Part shown: piece after piece, positions 54,301 through 63,016 of the stretch
Layout of the letters: each line of letters opens with the position of its first letter
Position numbering within the stretch: the stretch's first letter is position 1
Assembly (NCBI RefSeq): GCF_041477585.1
Contig: NZ_JBGNYA010000001.1
Coordinates: 1,860,001 to 1,924,000, forward strand
From: Halobellus sp. MBLA0158
Lineage (GTDB): Archaea > Halobacteriota > Halobacteria > Halobacteriales > Haloferacaceae
Reading direction: 5' to 3'
Length of the DNA stretch: 64,000 nucleotides
Position numbers and translations under genes: made by a program
Notes under the pieces: model-generated
What the model saw: the letters and a program-made list of their open reading frames with translations, nothing else
The model's database searches: none
Told to the model about the DNA's origin: nothing

Positions 54301-55115
54301 CAGTATTCCTCCGGGTCGATCTCCAGGATTATCTGACCGCTCTTGAACGCGCGGACGAGGCCGTCCGACTCCGAGAGGACGATCGCCGTGGCGTTGGTGT
54401 CGCGGGTGATCGCCGCGGCGGCCATGTGCCGCGCGCCGAGGCCCTTCGGGATGTCGACGCCCTCGGCCGCCGGTTCGAGGTAGCGGTAGGCGCTGACGAT
54501 CTTTCCGGAGTCGGAGATGACGAAGGCGCCGTCCAGTCTGGAAAACTCCTTGAGCATCACGTTCACGATCGGGTCGCCGACGTGGACGTGGGACTTCTCG
54601 AAGGGGTTGTAGCTGAGCGGGCGGGACTTGTTCATCACCTTGCCCGCGTCGCCGACAACGAACAGGGCGCCGACGGGCTTGCCCTTCTGGCCCTTCTTAC
54701 CCAGTTCGATCGCCACCTCGAAGACGTCGCGGATGACGCCCGGATCGGCCCGGGAGTTCGCGAAGAGGTCGTAGATCCCCGAGCGCATCGACTCGTCGAT
54801 GCGGACGCGGACCACGCCGTCGGGATCGCCGTCGAAGACGCGCACGCTGCAGGCGACGTTGTCGCCCTCCTCGACGAGGTCCTGTTCGAGCGCGCCCTCG
54901 ATGCCGAACCGGATCCGGTCGCGGACGTTGTCGAACTCGAGCGGCAGTTCGACGAACGTCTCGGCCCCGACGGCGTTCTCCGGGGCGACGACCACCAGGT
55001 CCACGTCGAGGTCGGCGTCGACGAACCGCTCGTAGTGGGAACTGCTCGGCGAGAACAGGAACGCGCCCTCGACGCCCGACACGACATCCCCCAGGAGGTC
55101 CGATAACGCCGTCAT
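54300..55115 (-). CDS. dacZ: Diadenylate cyclase (cyclic di-AMP synthase, DacZ)
   Basis: The 271-residue product has an archaeal N-terminal domain (about 1-120) and a DisA_N/DAC domain (about 125-262). LDGAFVISDSGKIVSAYRYLE near 189-209 contains the DGA catalytic motif, and KGLGARHMAAAAITR near 224-238 is the counterpart of the RHR region, with Met in the last place as expected for the archaeal branch. It makes c-di-AMP from two ATP. In Haloferax the homologue DacZ is essential and its level matters in osmotic control. It overlaps mscS by one base, which ties nucleotide signalling to osmotic release. Confidence 0.93.
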   Translation of the reverse strand: MTALSDLLGDVVSGVEGAFLFSPSSSHYERFVDADLDVDLVVVAPENAVGAETFVELPLEFDNVRDRIRFGIEGALEQDLVEEGDNVACSVRVFDGDPDGVVRVRIDESMRSGIYDLFANSRADPGVIRDVFEVAIELGKKGQKGKPVGALFVVGDAGKVMNKSRPLSYNPFEKSHVHVGDPIVNVMLKEFSRLDGAFVISDSGKIVSAYRYLEPAAEGVDIPKGLGARHMAAAAITRDTNATAIVLSESDGLVRAFKSGQIILEIDPEEY

Positions 55116-55208
55116 TGGTCACGATAGTCGTCGTGCGCTTATAAAGCGTTGTGGGACGTTTTCGCGGGTGATATCAGTCTGACGGACGTCTGACAGAACG
55201 GGGGCGGG

Positions 55209-56675
55209 TCAGTACGACTTCGCGAAGTACGCCGTCTCCTCGGCGTCGTCGTCGCAGATCGCACACGACTCGCCGCCGTGGATCTCCGCGTCCTCGTCGT
55301 TCAGCGGGACCATCACGATCTCGGCGGCGATCTGGTCTTTGATCTCGCCTTCGCAGGCCTCGTCGCCGCACCACGGCGCCTTGACGTAGCCGCCGTGCTG
55401 GCCGATCGTCCCGAGGATCTCCGCCCTGTCGTCGGCTTCTCGGACGTTCGATTCGAGGTTCTCCTCGGCCGCCGCATAGAGCTTCGCGTAGACCTCGTCG
55501 AAGTGCTCCTCGACGGTGTCGACGATATCTTCGCGACTCTCTTCTTCAGACTCCCCGTCGGGCCGGTGGACGAGCGTGACGGTCCCGTCGTCGGCCTCGT
55601 TGGGGCCGATCTCCATCCGGACGGGGACGCCCTTCAGCTCCCACTCGTTGAACTTGAAGCCCGGATTCCGCTCGTCGCGGTCGTCGAGTTCGACGCGGAT
55701 GCCGGCGTCTTCGAGGTCTGCGGCGATGTCCTCGGCGTACTCCAGCACGTCGTCTTTCGTGTCGGCCTGCCAGATCGGGACGATCACGATCTGCTCGGGC
55801 GCGATCGCGGGCGGCAGGACGAGCCCCTGATCGTCGGAGTGAGTCATAATCAGCGCGCCGAGCGCCCGCCAGGAGAGCCCCCACGAGGTCGTGTGGGCTA
55901 TCTGTTCGTCCTCGTCCTCGTCGGTGTAGGTGATGTCGAACGCCTCCGCGAAGGAGGTTCCGAGGTAGTGGGAGGTCGCGCCCTGGACGGACTTGCCGTC
56001 GGGCATCAGCGCCTCCACGGTGGTGGTCGTGTCGGCGCCGGGGAATTTGTCGTGTTCGGGCTTCGCGCCGCGGAGGACGGGCATCGCGAGCAGGTCCTCG
56101 TAGGTCTCCTCGTACTGGTCGAGCCGACGGGTGGTCTCCTCCCACGCGTCCTCGCGGGTGGCGTGGGCGGTGTGGCCCTCCTGCCAGAGGAACTCCTTCG
56201 TCCGGAAGAACGGCTTCGTCTCCGTGGCTTCCCAGCGGACGACAGAGACCCACTGATTCACGCGGAGCGGGAGGTCGCGGTGGCTGCGGACCCACTGGGA
56301 GATGTACGGCGTGATGATCGACTCGGAAGTCGGCCGGACCGCAAGGGGCTCCTCTAACTCCTCTTTGCCGGCGCGGTCGACCCACGCGACCTCGGGGTCG
56401 AAGCCCTCGACGATGTCCTTTTCCTGTTCGAGGTAGCTCTCGGGGATGAACATCGGGAAGTAGGCGTTCTGGACGCCCGTGTCCTTGAACAGGGAGTCCA
56501 AGTGGCCCTGGAGGCGCTCCCAGAGTTCGTAGGCCCGGGGGCGCGTGACGATGAAGCCGCTCATCCCCTCGGGCGCGTAGTTCGCGAGGTCGGCCTTCTG
56601 GACGACCTCGGCGTACCACTCGCCCGTGTTGTACTCTTTCGACTCGGTGATGCCGAGTTCCTGCTCGTCGCTCAT
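55209..56675 (-). CDS. proS: Prolyl-tRNA synthetase
   Basis: The 488-residue product is a class II synthetase of the archaeal/eukaryotic type. TRPRAYELWERLQGHLD near 40-56, the motif 2 region RPTSESIITPYI near 112-123 followed by NQWVSVVRWE, the motif 3 region near 345-350, and a C-terminal zinc-binding-like part with CGDEACEG and CAICDDDAEE near 440-475. It attaches proline to tRNA-Pro. The start MSDEQELGI at 56675 gives the normal length; the open frame continues upstream to 56930 but that part reads across the divergent HicB promoter. Confidence 0.96.
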   Translation of the reverse strand: MSDEQELGITESKEYNTGEWYAEVVQKADLANYAPEGMSGFIVTRPRAYELWERLQGHLDSLFKDTGVQNAYFPMFIPESYLEQEKDIVEGFDPEVAWVDRAGKEELEEPLAVRPTSESIITPYISQWVRSHRDLPLRVNQWVSVVRWEATETKPFFRTKEFLWQEGHTAHATREDAWEETTRRLDQYEETYEDLLAMPVLRGAKPEHDKFPGADTTTTVEALMPDGKSVQGATSHYLGTSFAEAFDITYTDEDEDEQIAHTTSWGLSWRALGALIMTHSDDQGLVLPPAIAPEQIVIVPIWQADTKDDVLEYAEDIAADLEDAGIRVELDDRDERNPGFKFNEWELKGVPVRMEIGPNEADDGTVTLVHRPDGESEEESREDIVDTVEEHFDEVYAKLYAAAEENLESNVREADDRAEILGTIGQHGGYVKAPWCGDEACEGEIKDQIAAEIVMVPLNDEDAEIHGGESCAICDDDAEETAYFAKSY

Positions 56676-56796
56676 TACGTGTTTCGAGCCCCAGGTCGGT
56701 CTTAAATCTCCTGAAGCGGCCCCCGCTCGGCGACGGATCGGTCTATCCGGACGGCGCCACAGCAGATTTATGCCTCGGTCGGTCGTTCGTAGGAGT

Positions 56797-57081
56797 ATGA
56801 GCGCCGATGTCGACGGGTCCGACAAAGGGGACGACGGTGGTCCGGTCAACATAACCCTGAAACTGGGCGAGGAGACCGATCTGTGGATCGCCCGCGACGA
56901 GGACACCGGCATGACGTCGCAGGGGCCCACCCGCCAGGCCGCGCTGTCGAATCTGGACGAGGCCGTCGCGGGCTACAAAGGGGCGGGCGACGCCCCGACG
57001 GAGGCGGAACTCAGGGAGTTCGGGATCGATCCCGACGAGAACACCGCGGGCGATCTCGAATCGTCCGACGTGTTCCAGTAG
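56797..57081 (+). CDS. hicB: HicB-type antitoxin
   Basis: The 94-residue product shows the partial RNase H-like fold of HicB: NITLKLGEETDLWIARDEDTGMTSQGPTRQAALSNLDEAVAGY near 17-60 with the conserved STNGDS-like turn replaced by TSQGPTRQ, then an acidic tail ending in SDVFQ. A Shine-Dalgarno-like GGAG lies just before the ATG. It neutralises HicA by binding its active face. It stands 6 bp before the hicA remnant on the same strand. Confidence 0.85.
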   Translation: MSADVDGSDKGDDGGPVNITLKLGEETDLWIARDEDTGMTSQGPTRQAALSNLDEAVAGYKGAGDAPTEAELREFGIDPDENTAGDLESSDVFQ

Positions 57082-57087
57082 GGCCGT

Positions 57088-57342
57088 ATGGATCGCGGCC
57101 CATTCTCCGGTCGCGACGTCGTGAAGGTGATGGTGAACAGCGGGATCTATCGGTGGGACCGGACGAACGGTGACCACGCGATCCTTCGGTAGGAGCCACC
57201 CGATGAACACGACGCAGACGCGCGGACCGTCCCGGTGCCACTGCACGACGAGCTCGACACTGGAACGCTCCGGAGCATCGCCGACCAGGCGGGCGCGAAG
57301 AGTTTCGAGGAGTTCTGCCGCTGGATCGATCGGAACCGATAG
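57088..57342 (+). pseudogene. hicA: HicA-type toxin gene with an in-frame nonsense codon
   Basis: Read from ATG 57088, the frame gives MDRGPFSGRDVVKVMVNSGI and then RWDRTNGDHAILR, the N-terminal HicA part with the catalytic His in GDHAIL. A TAG at 57190-57192 (codon 35) stops it. The same frame continues without any further stop to TAG 57340-57342: EPPDEHDADARTVPVPLHDE, then LDTGTLRSIADQAGAKSFEE and FCRWIDRNR, the normal C-terminal half. The full reading is 84 residues plus stop, a normal HicA length. In relatives Trp is common at the stop position (HWEPP-type), so a single TGG-to-TAG change explains it. The toxin is probably dead, while the antitoxin is intact. Confidence 0.85.
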
Positions 57343-57346
57343 CTTA

Positions 57347-57423
57347 TACTGTCGGACACAACTGTTTCAAGATATTCGCCGCCCCGGGCGGCGAAATTCT
57401 TCACAGACTTGTGTCCGACAGTA
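57347..57423. mobile_element. 77-bp MITE-like element with TTA target duplication
   Basis: Terminal inverted repeats TACTGTCGGACACAA at 57347-57361 and 57409-57423 are perfect. The inside is nearly palindromic too, with a 9-bp stem TTCGCCGCC/GGCGGCGAA around a 3-nt loop at 57375-57395. TTA stands on both sides (57344-57346 and 57424-57426), a 3-bp duplication of the TNA type made by some IS5-family transposases. The right TTA is also the stop codon (TAA) of the next minus-strand gene. It has no coding capacity. It could also serve as a two-way terminator between convergent genes. Confidence 0.75.
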
Positions 57424-57912
57424 TTAGAGCTCTCCTGAATCGACCGCAAACGGACTCTCGCCCGCCTGCCAGTCCCACCCCGGCAGCCGCGTCTGGAAGC
57501 CCGCGGCGAGCGCGGCGTCGAGGTCGTCGGCGCCCGCCCCGCCGTCGGTGTGCGTCGCCACGTCGGCGTAGTGGAACGTCGCCTGCGCGAGCAGCGACAG
57601 CGGGCTCCCGCCCGCGATCGTCGCCGCCAATTCTCGGCCGAGCACCTCGTCGACGACGAACCCCGGGTAGTCGCCTTCGACGTCCAGCTCCCGTAGAATG
57701 GCGACGTAGCCGGCGACGTTGACCGCGACGTCGCCGTCGGCGAAGACCGCCCGGACTTCGTCGCGGTACTGGTCGGACGAGACGGTCCCGACCTCCGTCT
57801 CGAACTCCTCGCCGAGTCGCCGCCGCGTCTCGTTGATCAGGGGGACGACGACGTCGCTCCTGTCGCGCACCCACGCGGCCTCCGCGGCGACCCGGTCTGC
57901 GGTGAGCCTCAT
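57424..57912 (-). CDS. Uncharacterised haloarchaeal protein
   Basis: The 162-residue product is not recognised. It is mostly helical and acidic: ADRVAAEAAWVRDRSDVVVPLINETRRRLGEEFE near 5-38, a central DEVLGRELAATIAGGSPLSLLAQATFHYADVATH near 92-125, and an end with GWDWQAGESPFAV. There is no signal peptide or membrane helix. The start at 57912 is the first ATG giving this compact protein; the frame is open further upstream. Its stop codon is the TTA target duplication of the MITE-like element, so the insertion sits exactly at its end. Confidence 0.65.
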   Translation of the reverse strand: MRLTADRVAAEAAWVRDRSDVVVPLINETRRRLGEEFETEVGTVSSDQYRDEVRAVFADGDVAVNVAGYVAILRELDVEGDYPGFVVDEVLGRELAATIAGGSPLSLLAQATFHYADVATHTDGGAGADDLDAALAAGFQTRLPGWDWQAGESPFAVDSGEL

Positions 57913-58250
57913 ACGGCCACAGAGGCGACCGCGGGATATCGGCTTTGCGAAGGCTTTTATACGACCGCGGAGGAAGAAGCTACCAAGCGGGTTCTCCCTG
58001 CCTCCTCGAACGAACCGCAGAGACTGCCGGTCACAAGTCGTCTTATGCTCTCTCGTAGGACTTCGTCGTCTCGGATTCACGACCTGCACGCCCGCTCGGT
58101 CCGTCGAGGAGGCGGGGGCGCCCCGACCGAACGCCGACGGCCCGCGCTGTCGGTCGGATGGGACCGATCGCGCTCGGTGCGGCCACGCGCCGCCCCGGGT
58201 CGGCCGGTCCGAATCGACGGCGCCGCGGCCCCGACGACACGCTCTCAGGT
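57913..58250. other. Divergent promoter region before aCPSF1
   Basis: No gene is well supported in these 338 bp. TTTTATAC at 57954-57961 is a good TATA box for one of the divergent transcripts. The region just before the aCPSF1 ATG is GC-rich, so its mRNA may have a leader. A 69-codon open frame at 58045-58254 has Arg-rich composition unlike haloarchaeal proteins and is likely chance. Confidence 0.4.
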
Positions 58251-60170
58251 ATGAGTTCAGTAGACACGCAACTCGAGGAGTTGAAAGCAGAGATCAAATC
58301 GGAACTGCCGGCCGACATCTCGATCACGGACGTCACCTACGAGGGTCCCGAACTGGTGATCTACACCCGGGACCCCAAGCGCTTCGCCCGGAACGGCGAC
58401 CTCGTCCGCGACCTCGCCGGCACGCTCCGGAAGCGAATCACCGTCCGTCCGGATCCGACGGCGCTGTCGACGCCCGACCGCGCCCGCGACCGGATTCTCG
58501 ACGTCATCCCCGAGGAGGCCGGCGTGACGGACCTCGACTTCCACGAGGACACCGGCGAGGTCGTCATCGAGGCCGAAAAGCCCGGGGTCGTCATCGGGAA
58601 CCACGGCGAGACGCTCCGGCGGATCACCCAGGAGGTCGGCTGGACGCCCGAGGTCGTCCGCACGCCCCCGATCGAGTCCTCGACCGTCTCGAACGTCCGG
58701 AGCTTCCTGAAGCAGGAGCGCGAGGACCGCCGGGACATCCTCGAACGGGTGGGCCGGCAGATCCACCGCGAGACCCTCGCCGACGAGGAGTGGGTCCGGA
58801 TCACCTCGCTGGGTTGCTGCCGGGAGGTCGGCCGCGCCTCGTTCATCCTCTCGACGGCCGACACGCGGATCCTCGTCGACTGCGGCGACAAGCCCGGCTC
58901 CGACGACTACCCGTACCTCCAGGTGCCCGAGGCGCTCGGGGCGGGCGCGAACTCCATCGACGCGGTGGTGCTCACCCACGCCCACCTCGACCACTCGGCG
59001 CTGATTCCCCTCCTGTTCAAGTACGGGTACGACGGGCCGATCTACACGACCGAGCCGACCCGCGACCTGATGGGGCTCCTCACGCTCGATTACCTCGACG
59101 TCGCGGCCAAGGAGGGCCGGACGCCGCCCTACGACTCCGAGATGGTTCGGGAGGCGATCAAGCACACCATCCCCCTCGACTACGGCGACGTGACCGACAT
59201 CGCACCGGACGTCAAGCTCACGTTCCACAACGCGGGCCACATCCTCGGGTCCGCGGTCACGCACTTCCACATCGGCGACGGCCTCTACAACGTCGCCTTC
59301 TCGGGCGACATCCACTACGAGGACACCCGCCTGTTCGACGGCGCCGTCAACGACTTCCCGCGCGTGGAGACGCTCGTCCTCGAATCCACCTACGGCGGCC
59401 GCAACGACTACCAGACCGACCAGGAGGACGCCGAGCGGAAACTGATCGATGCGATCAACGAGACCCACGACCGCGGCGGGAAGGTCGTGATCCCGGCGTT
59501 CGCGGTCGGGCGCTCCCAGGAGCTGATGCTCGTCCTCGAAGAGGCGATGCGCGAGGGGAAGATCCCGAGTATGCCCGTCCACCTCGACGGGATGATCTGG
59601 GAGGCCACGGCGATCCACACGACGTACCCCGAGTACCTCCGTGACGACCTCAGCGACCGGATCCTCCACGAGGACGAAAACCCCTTCCTGGCCGACGAGT
59701 TCAACCACATCGACGGCGGCGACGACGAGCGCCGGGACGTCGCCGACGGCGACCCCGCGATCGTCCTCTCGACGTCGGGGATGGTCACCGGCGGGCCGAT
59801 TATGTCCTGGCTCGAACAGCTCGGCTCGGATCCGGACTCCACGCTCGTCTTCGTCGGCTACCAGGCCCAGGGCACCCTCGGCCACCGGATCCAGAACGGC
59901 CGCCGGGAGATCCCGATCGACGGCGACCGGGTCGGCCGCTCGGAGACGATGACCCTAAAGATGGACGTCGAGACCGTCGACGGCTTCTCCGGCCACGCCG
60001 ACCGCCAGGGCCTGGAGAACTTCGTGAAGACGATGAACCCCCGTCCCGAGAAGGTCCTCTGTGTCCACGGCGACGAGCGCTCGGTCCAGGACCTCTCGTC
60101 GGGGCTGTACCACGACCACCACCTGCGGACGTTCGCCCCGAAGAACCTCGAGACGTTCCGCTTCCGGTGA
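58251..60170 (+). CDS. aCPSF1/FttA, archaeal transcription termination ribonuclease
   Basis: The 639-residue product has N-terminal KH-like domains (about residues 1-145, with VIGNHGETLRRI near 117-128), a metallo-beta-lactamase domain (motif 2 HAHLDH near 243) and an inserted beta-CASP domain (VETLVLESTYGGRN near 370, AFAVGRSQELM near 415), then the final GFSGHADRQ and VHGDERS motifs. This is the archaeal CPSF73-type endo- and exoribonuclease that cuts nascent RNA at U-rich sites and releases RNA polymerase. It is conserved in nearly all archaea. The next gene, mgsA, starts 68 bp downstream. Confidence 0.96.
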   Translation: MSSVDTQLEELKAEIKSELPADISITDVTYEGPELVIYTRDPKRFARNGDLVRDLAGTLRKRITVRPDPTALSTPDRARDRILDVIPEEAGVTDLDFHEDTGEVVIEAEKPGVVIGNHGETLRRITQEVGWTPEVVRTPPIESSTVSNVRSFLKQEREDRRDILERVGRQIHRETLADEEWVRITSLGCCREVGRASFILSTADTRILVDCGDKPGSDDYPYLQVPEALGAGANSIDAVVLTHAHLDHSALIPLLFKYGYDGPIYTTEPTRDLMGLLTLDYLDVAAKEGRTPPYDSEMVREAIKHTIPLDYGDVTDIAPDVKLTFHNAGHILGSAVTHFHIGDGLYNVAFSGDIHYEDTRLFDGAVNDFPRVETLVLESTYGGRNDYQTDQEDAERKLIDAINETHDRGGKVVIPAFAVGRSQELMLVLEEAMREGKIPSMPVHLDGMIWEATAIHTTYPEYLRDDLSDRILHEDENPFLADEFNHIDGGDDERRDVADGDPAIVLSTSGMVTGGPIMSWLEQLGSDPDSTLVFVGYQAQGTLGHRIQNGRREIPIDGDRVGRSETMTLKMDVETVDGFSGHADRQGLENFVKTMNPRPEKVLCVHGDERSVQDLSSGLYHDHHLRTFAPKNLETFRFR

Positions 60171-60238
60171 TCGACGTTTCGGGCGCGTGAGGCTCCCCCC
60201 GGACACACTTTCTTGCGGGCGCGGCCCGTAATTTTCGT

Positions 60239-60613
60239 ATGCGAATCGCGCTCATCGCCCACGACGAGAAGAAGCCCGACATCGTCGAGTTCGCGCAGAA
60301 CCGCATTGAGGACCTCCGACGGATGGAGCTGATGGCGACCGGAACGACCGGCAAGCGAATCCGGGAGGCGACGGGACTCGACGTCGAGCGCAAGCAGTCC
60401 GGCCCGATCGGCGGCGATATGCAGATCGGCGCCGAGATCGCCGACGGGAACTGCGACGGCGTGATCTTCCTCCGGGATCCGCTGACGGCACAGCCCCACG
60501 AGCCCGACATCACCGCGCTCCTGCGGATCTGCGATGTCCACGACGTGCCGCTGGCGACGAACCTCGCGAGCGCCGGTGCCGTCCTCGACGAGCTCGTCCG
60601 AACGATTGACTGA
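60239..60613 (+). CDS. mgsA: Methylglyoxal synthase
   Basis: The 124-residue product is a single MGS-like domain: [14 protein letters not shown] at residues 3-16, the phosphate-binding TGTTGKRI near 34-41 and the catalytic segment [10 protein letters not shown] with Asp60, the counterpart of the bacterial catalytic Asp. [13 protein letters not shown] near 79-91 is also conserved. It converts dihydroxyacetone phosphate to methylglyoxal, an overflow path for triose phosphates, which fits glycerol metabolism in haloarchaea. Length is a little under the bacterial enzyme. Confidence 0.95.
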   Translation: MRIALIAHDEKKPDIVEFAQNRIEDLRRMELMATGTTGKRIREATGLDVERKQSGPIGGDMQIGAEIADGNCDGVIFLRDPLTAQPHEPDITALLRICDVHDVPLATNLASAGAVLDELVRTID

Positions 60614-60676
60614 CCCCAATCTCACGCGTGAGAATCGCGCAGTGAGACTTAATCCGGGAAGCGCGCAAGGCCCCGT

Positions 60677-61162
60677 ATGCCCACTCCTCGGACCCCTGAT
60701 ACGCTCCGCCGCGCCGTCGCCGTCTTCGCGGCCCTGGCGGTGTGCGCCTCGCTCGCGCTCGCCGGCCTCCCCGCGGTCGCCGCACAGTCCGGCGGCGACG
60801 GCGGTGCGGCGGCGGCCGATTCCGACCGCTGCTTCCCGCCGGGCGGGCACGACCTCGCGGTCGGCTCCGGCGACCCGCACATCAACGTCACCGTCCACAC
60901 CTCGCTCTTCACGTCGGCGCCGCCGAACGCGCTCGGCCTGTCGGCCCGCGGCGTCGCACTCGACGCCGACATCGTTCGGCTCCGGACCGGCGTGCTGTTC
61001 GAGGCGAACCAGGAGAACGTCTCGGTCGGCCAGATCTGGGACTCCTTCGTCGTCGTCTTCGACTACCGGCTCTCGCTGCCGATGTTCTCCGACGCGTTCG
61101 ACGACTCGACGTACGAGCCCTCCGAGGGGCCGGTCTCGGGCGTCGAGACGCGGGGCTGTTAG
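60677..61162 (+). CDS. Secreted protein of unknown function
   Basis: The 161-residue product has a signal peptide (about 1-36, AVFAALAVCASLALAGLPAVAAQS) and a short soluble part with two Cys (DRCFPPGG near 51 and the C-terminal ETRGC) that may form a disulfide. The middle part is beta-rich (INVTVHTSLFTS, LDADIVRLRTGVLF). No domain is recognised. It is convergent with the endonuclease III gene, 10 bp apart. Confidence 0.7.
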   Translation: MPTPRTPDTLRRAVAVFAALAVCASLALAGLPAVAAQSGGDGGAAAADSDRCFPPGGHDLAVGSGDPHINVTVHTSLFTSAPPNALGLSARGVALDADIVRLRTGVLFEANQENVSVGQIWDSFVVVFDYRLSLPMFSDAFDDSTYEPSEGPVSGVETRGC

Positions 61163-61172
61163 GACGCGGAGG

Positions 61173-61997
61173 TCAGTCGCCGGCGACCTCGGCGGGATCG
61201 ACGACCGACTCCGCCATCTCGTCGACGCCGACGCGGTCGCACAGGTCGTAGAGCGGGCACGCCTCGGGGCCGTCGAGACACGCGGGCTTGCGGGCCGAGC
61301 AGTACTCGCGGCCGAACTGGATCATTGCGGTGTGGCCGAAGCCGCATTTCTCGCCGGGGACGTCGGCTTCGAGGTGCTCGCGGACGGTCTCGTGGTCGGC
61401 GTCCGCGGGCGCGAGGCCCATCCGGCGCGCGATCCGGTGGACGTGGGTGTCCACCGGAAAGACGCCGTCGCGGCCGCCGGCGAAGAGCAGCACGCAGTCG
61501 GCGGTCTTCGGCCCGACGCCGTGGATGTCGAGGAGTGCGTCCCGCACCTCGCCCGGATCGCCCTCCGTCACAAACGCGTCGAAGCCGTCGGCGCCGCCGT
61601 ACTCCTCGCAGATCCGCTCGGCCGCGCCGACGATCATCTCCGACTTCTGGTTGTAGAGCCCCGCCGAGGAGATCGTCTCCGCCAGTTCGGACTGCTCGGC
61701 GTCCGCGAGCGCGGCCGCCAGGTCGTGGTCGGCATCGCTCGATGTCTCCCCGGCCGAACCGTACCGCTCCATCAGCGCGTCGTGGGCGGGCTGGCTCGCC
61801 ACGTCGCTCGTGTTCTGCGAGAGGATGGTCCGCACCAGCGACTCGAAGGCGTCCTTGCCGCCGTAGGTCTTCTGCCAGTACAGCCGGCCGAGCTCGTCGA
61901 CGACGGCCTCGGCGCGCGTCCCGGCTTCCCCCGATTCGAAGGCCGCCGCGGTGGCGCCGTCGCCGCCGCTGATGTTCTCCCGCGGTTCCTCGGGCAT
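61173..61997 (-). CDS. nth: Endonuclease III-type DNA glycosylase
   Basis: The 274-residue product has the helix-hairpin-helix LLDIHGVGPKTADCVLLFA near 155-173 with the catalytic Lys, the PVDTHVHRI motif near 181-189 with the catalytic Asp, and an iron-sulfur cluster site KCGFG ... YCSARKPACLDGPEACPLYDLC near 215-250. It should remove oxidised pyrimidines in base-excision repair. The first 35 residues are a weakly conserved extension. ATG 61997 is used; the frame continues without support to 62082 in another reading only. Confidence 0.93.
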   Translation of the reverse strand: MPEEPRENISGGDGATAAAFESGEAGTRAEAVVDELGRLYWQKTYGGKDAFESLVRTILSQNTSDVASQPAHDALMERYGSAGETSSDADHDLAAALADAEQSELAETISSAGLYNQKSEMIVGAAERICEEYGGADGFDAFVTEGDPGEVRDALLDIHGVGPKTADCVLLFAGGRDGVFPVDTHVHRIARRMGLAPADADHETVREHLEADVPGEKCGFGHTAMIQFGREYCSARKPACLDGPEACPLYDLCDRVGVDEMAESVVDPAEVAGD

Positions 61998-62143
61998 ACT
62001 CGCGGCTTCGGATCGGATCGAAAAAAGCCGTCCGGCCGCGGATCGGCTGCCGACGGACTCCCGACACCGTGGACCGATCCACTGCCGCGCACCGTAAGAG
62101 TGTAGTCCGTGTCCGGTCTCAGTAATCGTGTGGAAAATAGACT

Positions 62144-62542
62144 ATGACGTACACGACATCAATCTCCGTCGACGGGTCGTTCGAGGACGTGGTCGAGACG
62201 ACGACGGACGCGCTCGCAGCGGAGGGGTTCGGCGTCCTCTGCGACATCGACGTGCAGGCGACGCTGAAGGAGAAACTCGGCGAGGAGTTCCGCGACTATC
62301 GGATCCTGGGCGCCTGCAATCCCGAATTCGCCCATCAGGCGATGGAGGAGGAACTGGAACTTGGCGCGCTGCTGCCCTGCAACGTCATCGTCTACGCGGA
62401 CGACGACGGGGGCGTCGTCGTGAGCGCGGTCGCGCCCGACAAACTGCTCTCGGTGGTCGAAAACGACGCGCTCGACCCGGTCGCCGACGAGGTCGACGAA
62501 CGGCTCCAGTCGGCGCTCGCGACCGTCGAAGCGGCGTACTGA
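62144..62542 (+). CDS. DUF302 domain protein
   Basis: The 132-residue product fits DUF302: TTSISVDGSFEDVVETTTDALAAEGFGVL near 4-32, the LKEKLGEEFRDYRILGACNPEFAHQAM segment near 40-67 and GALLPCNVIVYAD near 75-87. The family is widespread, structurally a dimeric alpha/beta fold, and has no established reaction; some members are linked to redox or metal functions. It converges with the DUF371 gene. Confidence 0.9.
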   Translation: MTYTTSISVDGSFEDVVETTTDALAAEGFGVLCDIDVQATLKEKLGEEFRDYRILGACNPEFAHQAMEEELELGALLPCNVIVYADDDGGVVVSAVAPDKLLSVVENDALDPVADEVDERLQSALATVEAAY

Positions 62543-62581
62543 CGGCCGTACGTCCGATCGTGAAGACGGACACTATCCATC

Positions 62582-63016
62582 CTACTCGACGACCAGCTCG
62601 AAGCGGAGGTCGGCGCCGTCCGCGAGCGCCTCGACGAGGTCGCGGTCGACGTCTGCGGCCGCGCCGTCGGCATCGACGAGCACCGTCCGATCGTCCACGT
62701 AGTCGCTGGTGCGACCGACGTGGCTCCGCTCGTTCTCGAAGGAGAGGTCCGGATCGCCGCTGCCGGTGATCGTTTGGGTGTAGGTGTCGCCGTCGGCGGT
62801 CGTCGCGGTGAGGGTCGCGGTGATCGTCGCGTCGGCGTCGCGGCAGGCCGCGACGAAGTCCGCGTCGAAGTCGGCCGGCACCCGGTCGGCCTCGACCGCG
62901 AGGATGCAGTCGCCGGCGGGGGTCAGCCAGTCGTCGCTCGTCACCTCGAACGTGCTCGCGTGTTCGGCGGAGACGTTCTCGTGTCCGCGCGCGTGAACGA
63001 CCTCTCGCAGTGTCAT
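62582..63016 (-). CDS. DUF371 domain protein
   Basis: The 144-residue product matches the archaeal DUF371 family: LREVVHARGHENVSAEHASTFEVTSDDWLTPAGDCILAVEADRV near 3-46 and the late DYVDDRTVLVDADGAA near 105-120. The family is nearly confined to archaea and has no known function. A TATA-like TATATAAAAG lies on the minus strand near 63100-63109, about 60 nt further upstream than for a leaderless transcript. Confidence 0.87.
   Translation of the reverse strand: MTLREVVHARGHENVSAEHASTFEVTSDDWLTPAGDCILAVEADRVPADFDADFVAACRDADATITATLTATTADGDTYTQTITGSGDPDLSFENERSHVGRTSDYVDDRTVLVDADGAAADVDRDLVEALADGADLRFELVVE

Noticed and set aside
58045-58254. 69-codon open frame before aCPSF1
   Set aside because: Arg/Pro/Gly-rich and basic, unlike the acidic proteome, and it overlaps the aCPSF1 start.
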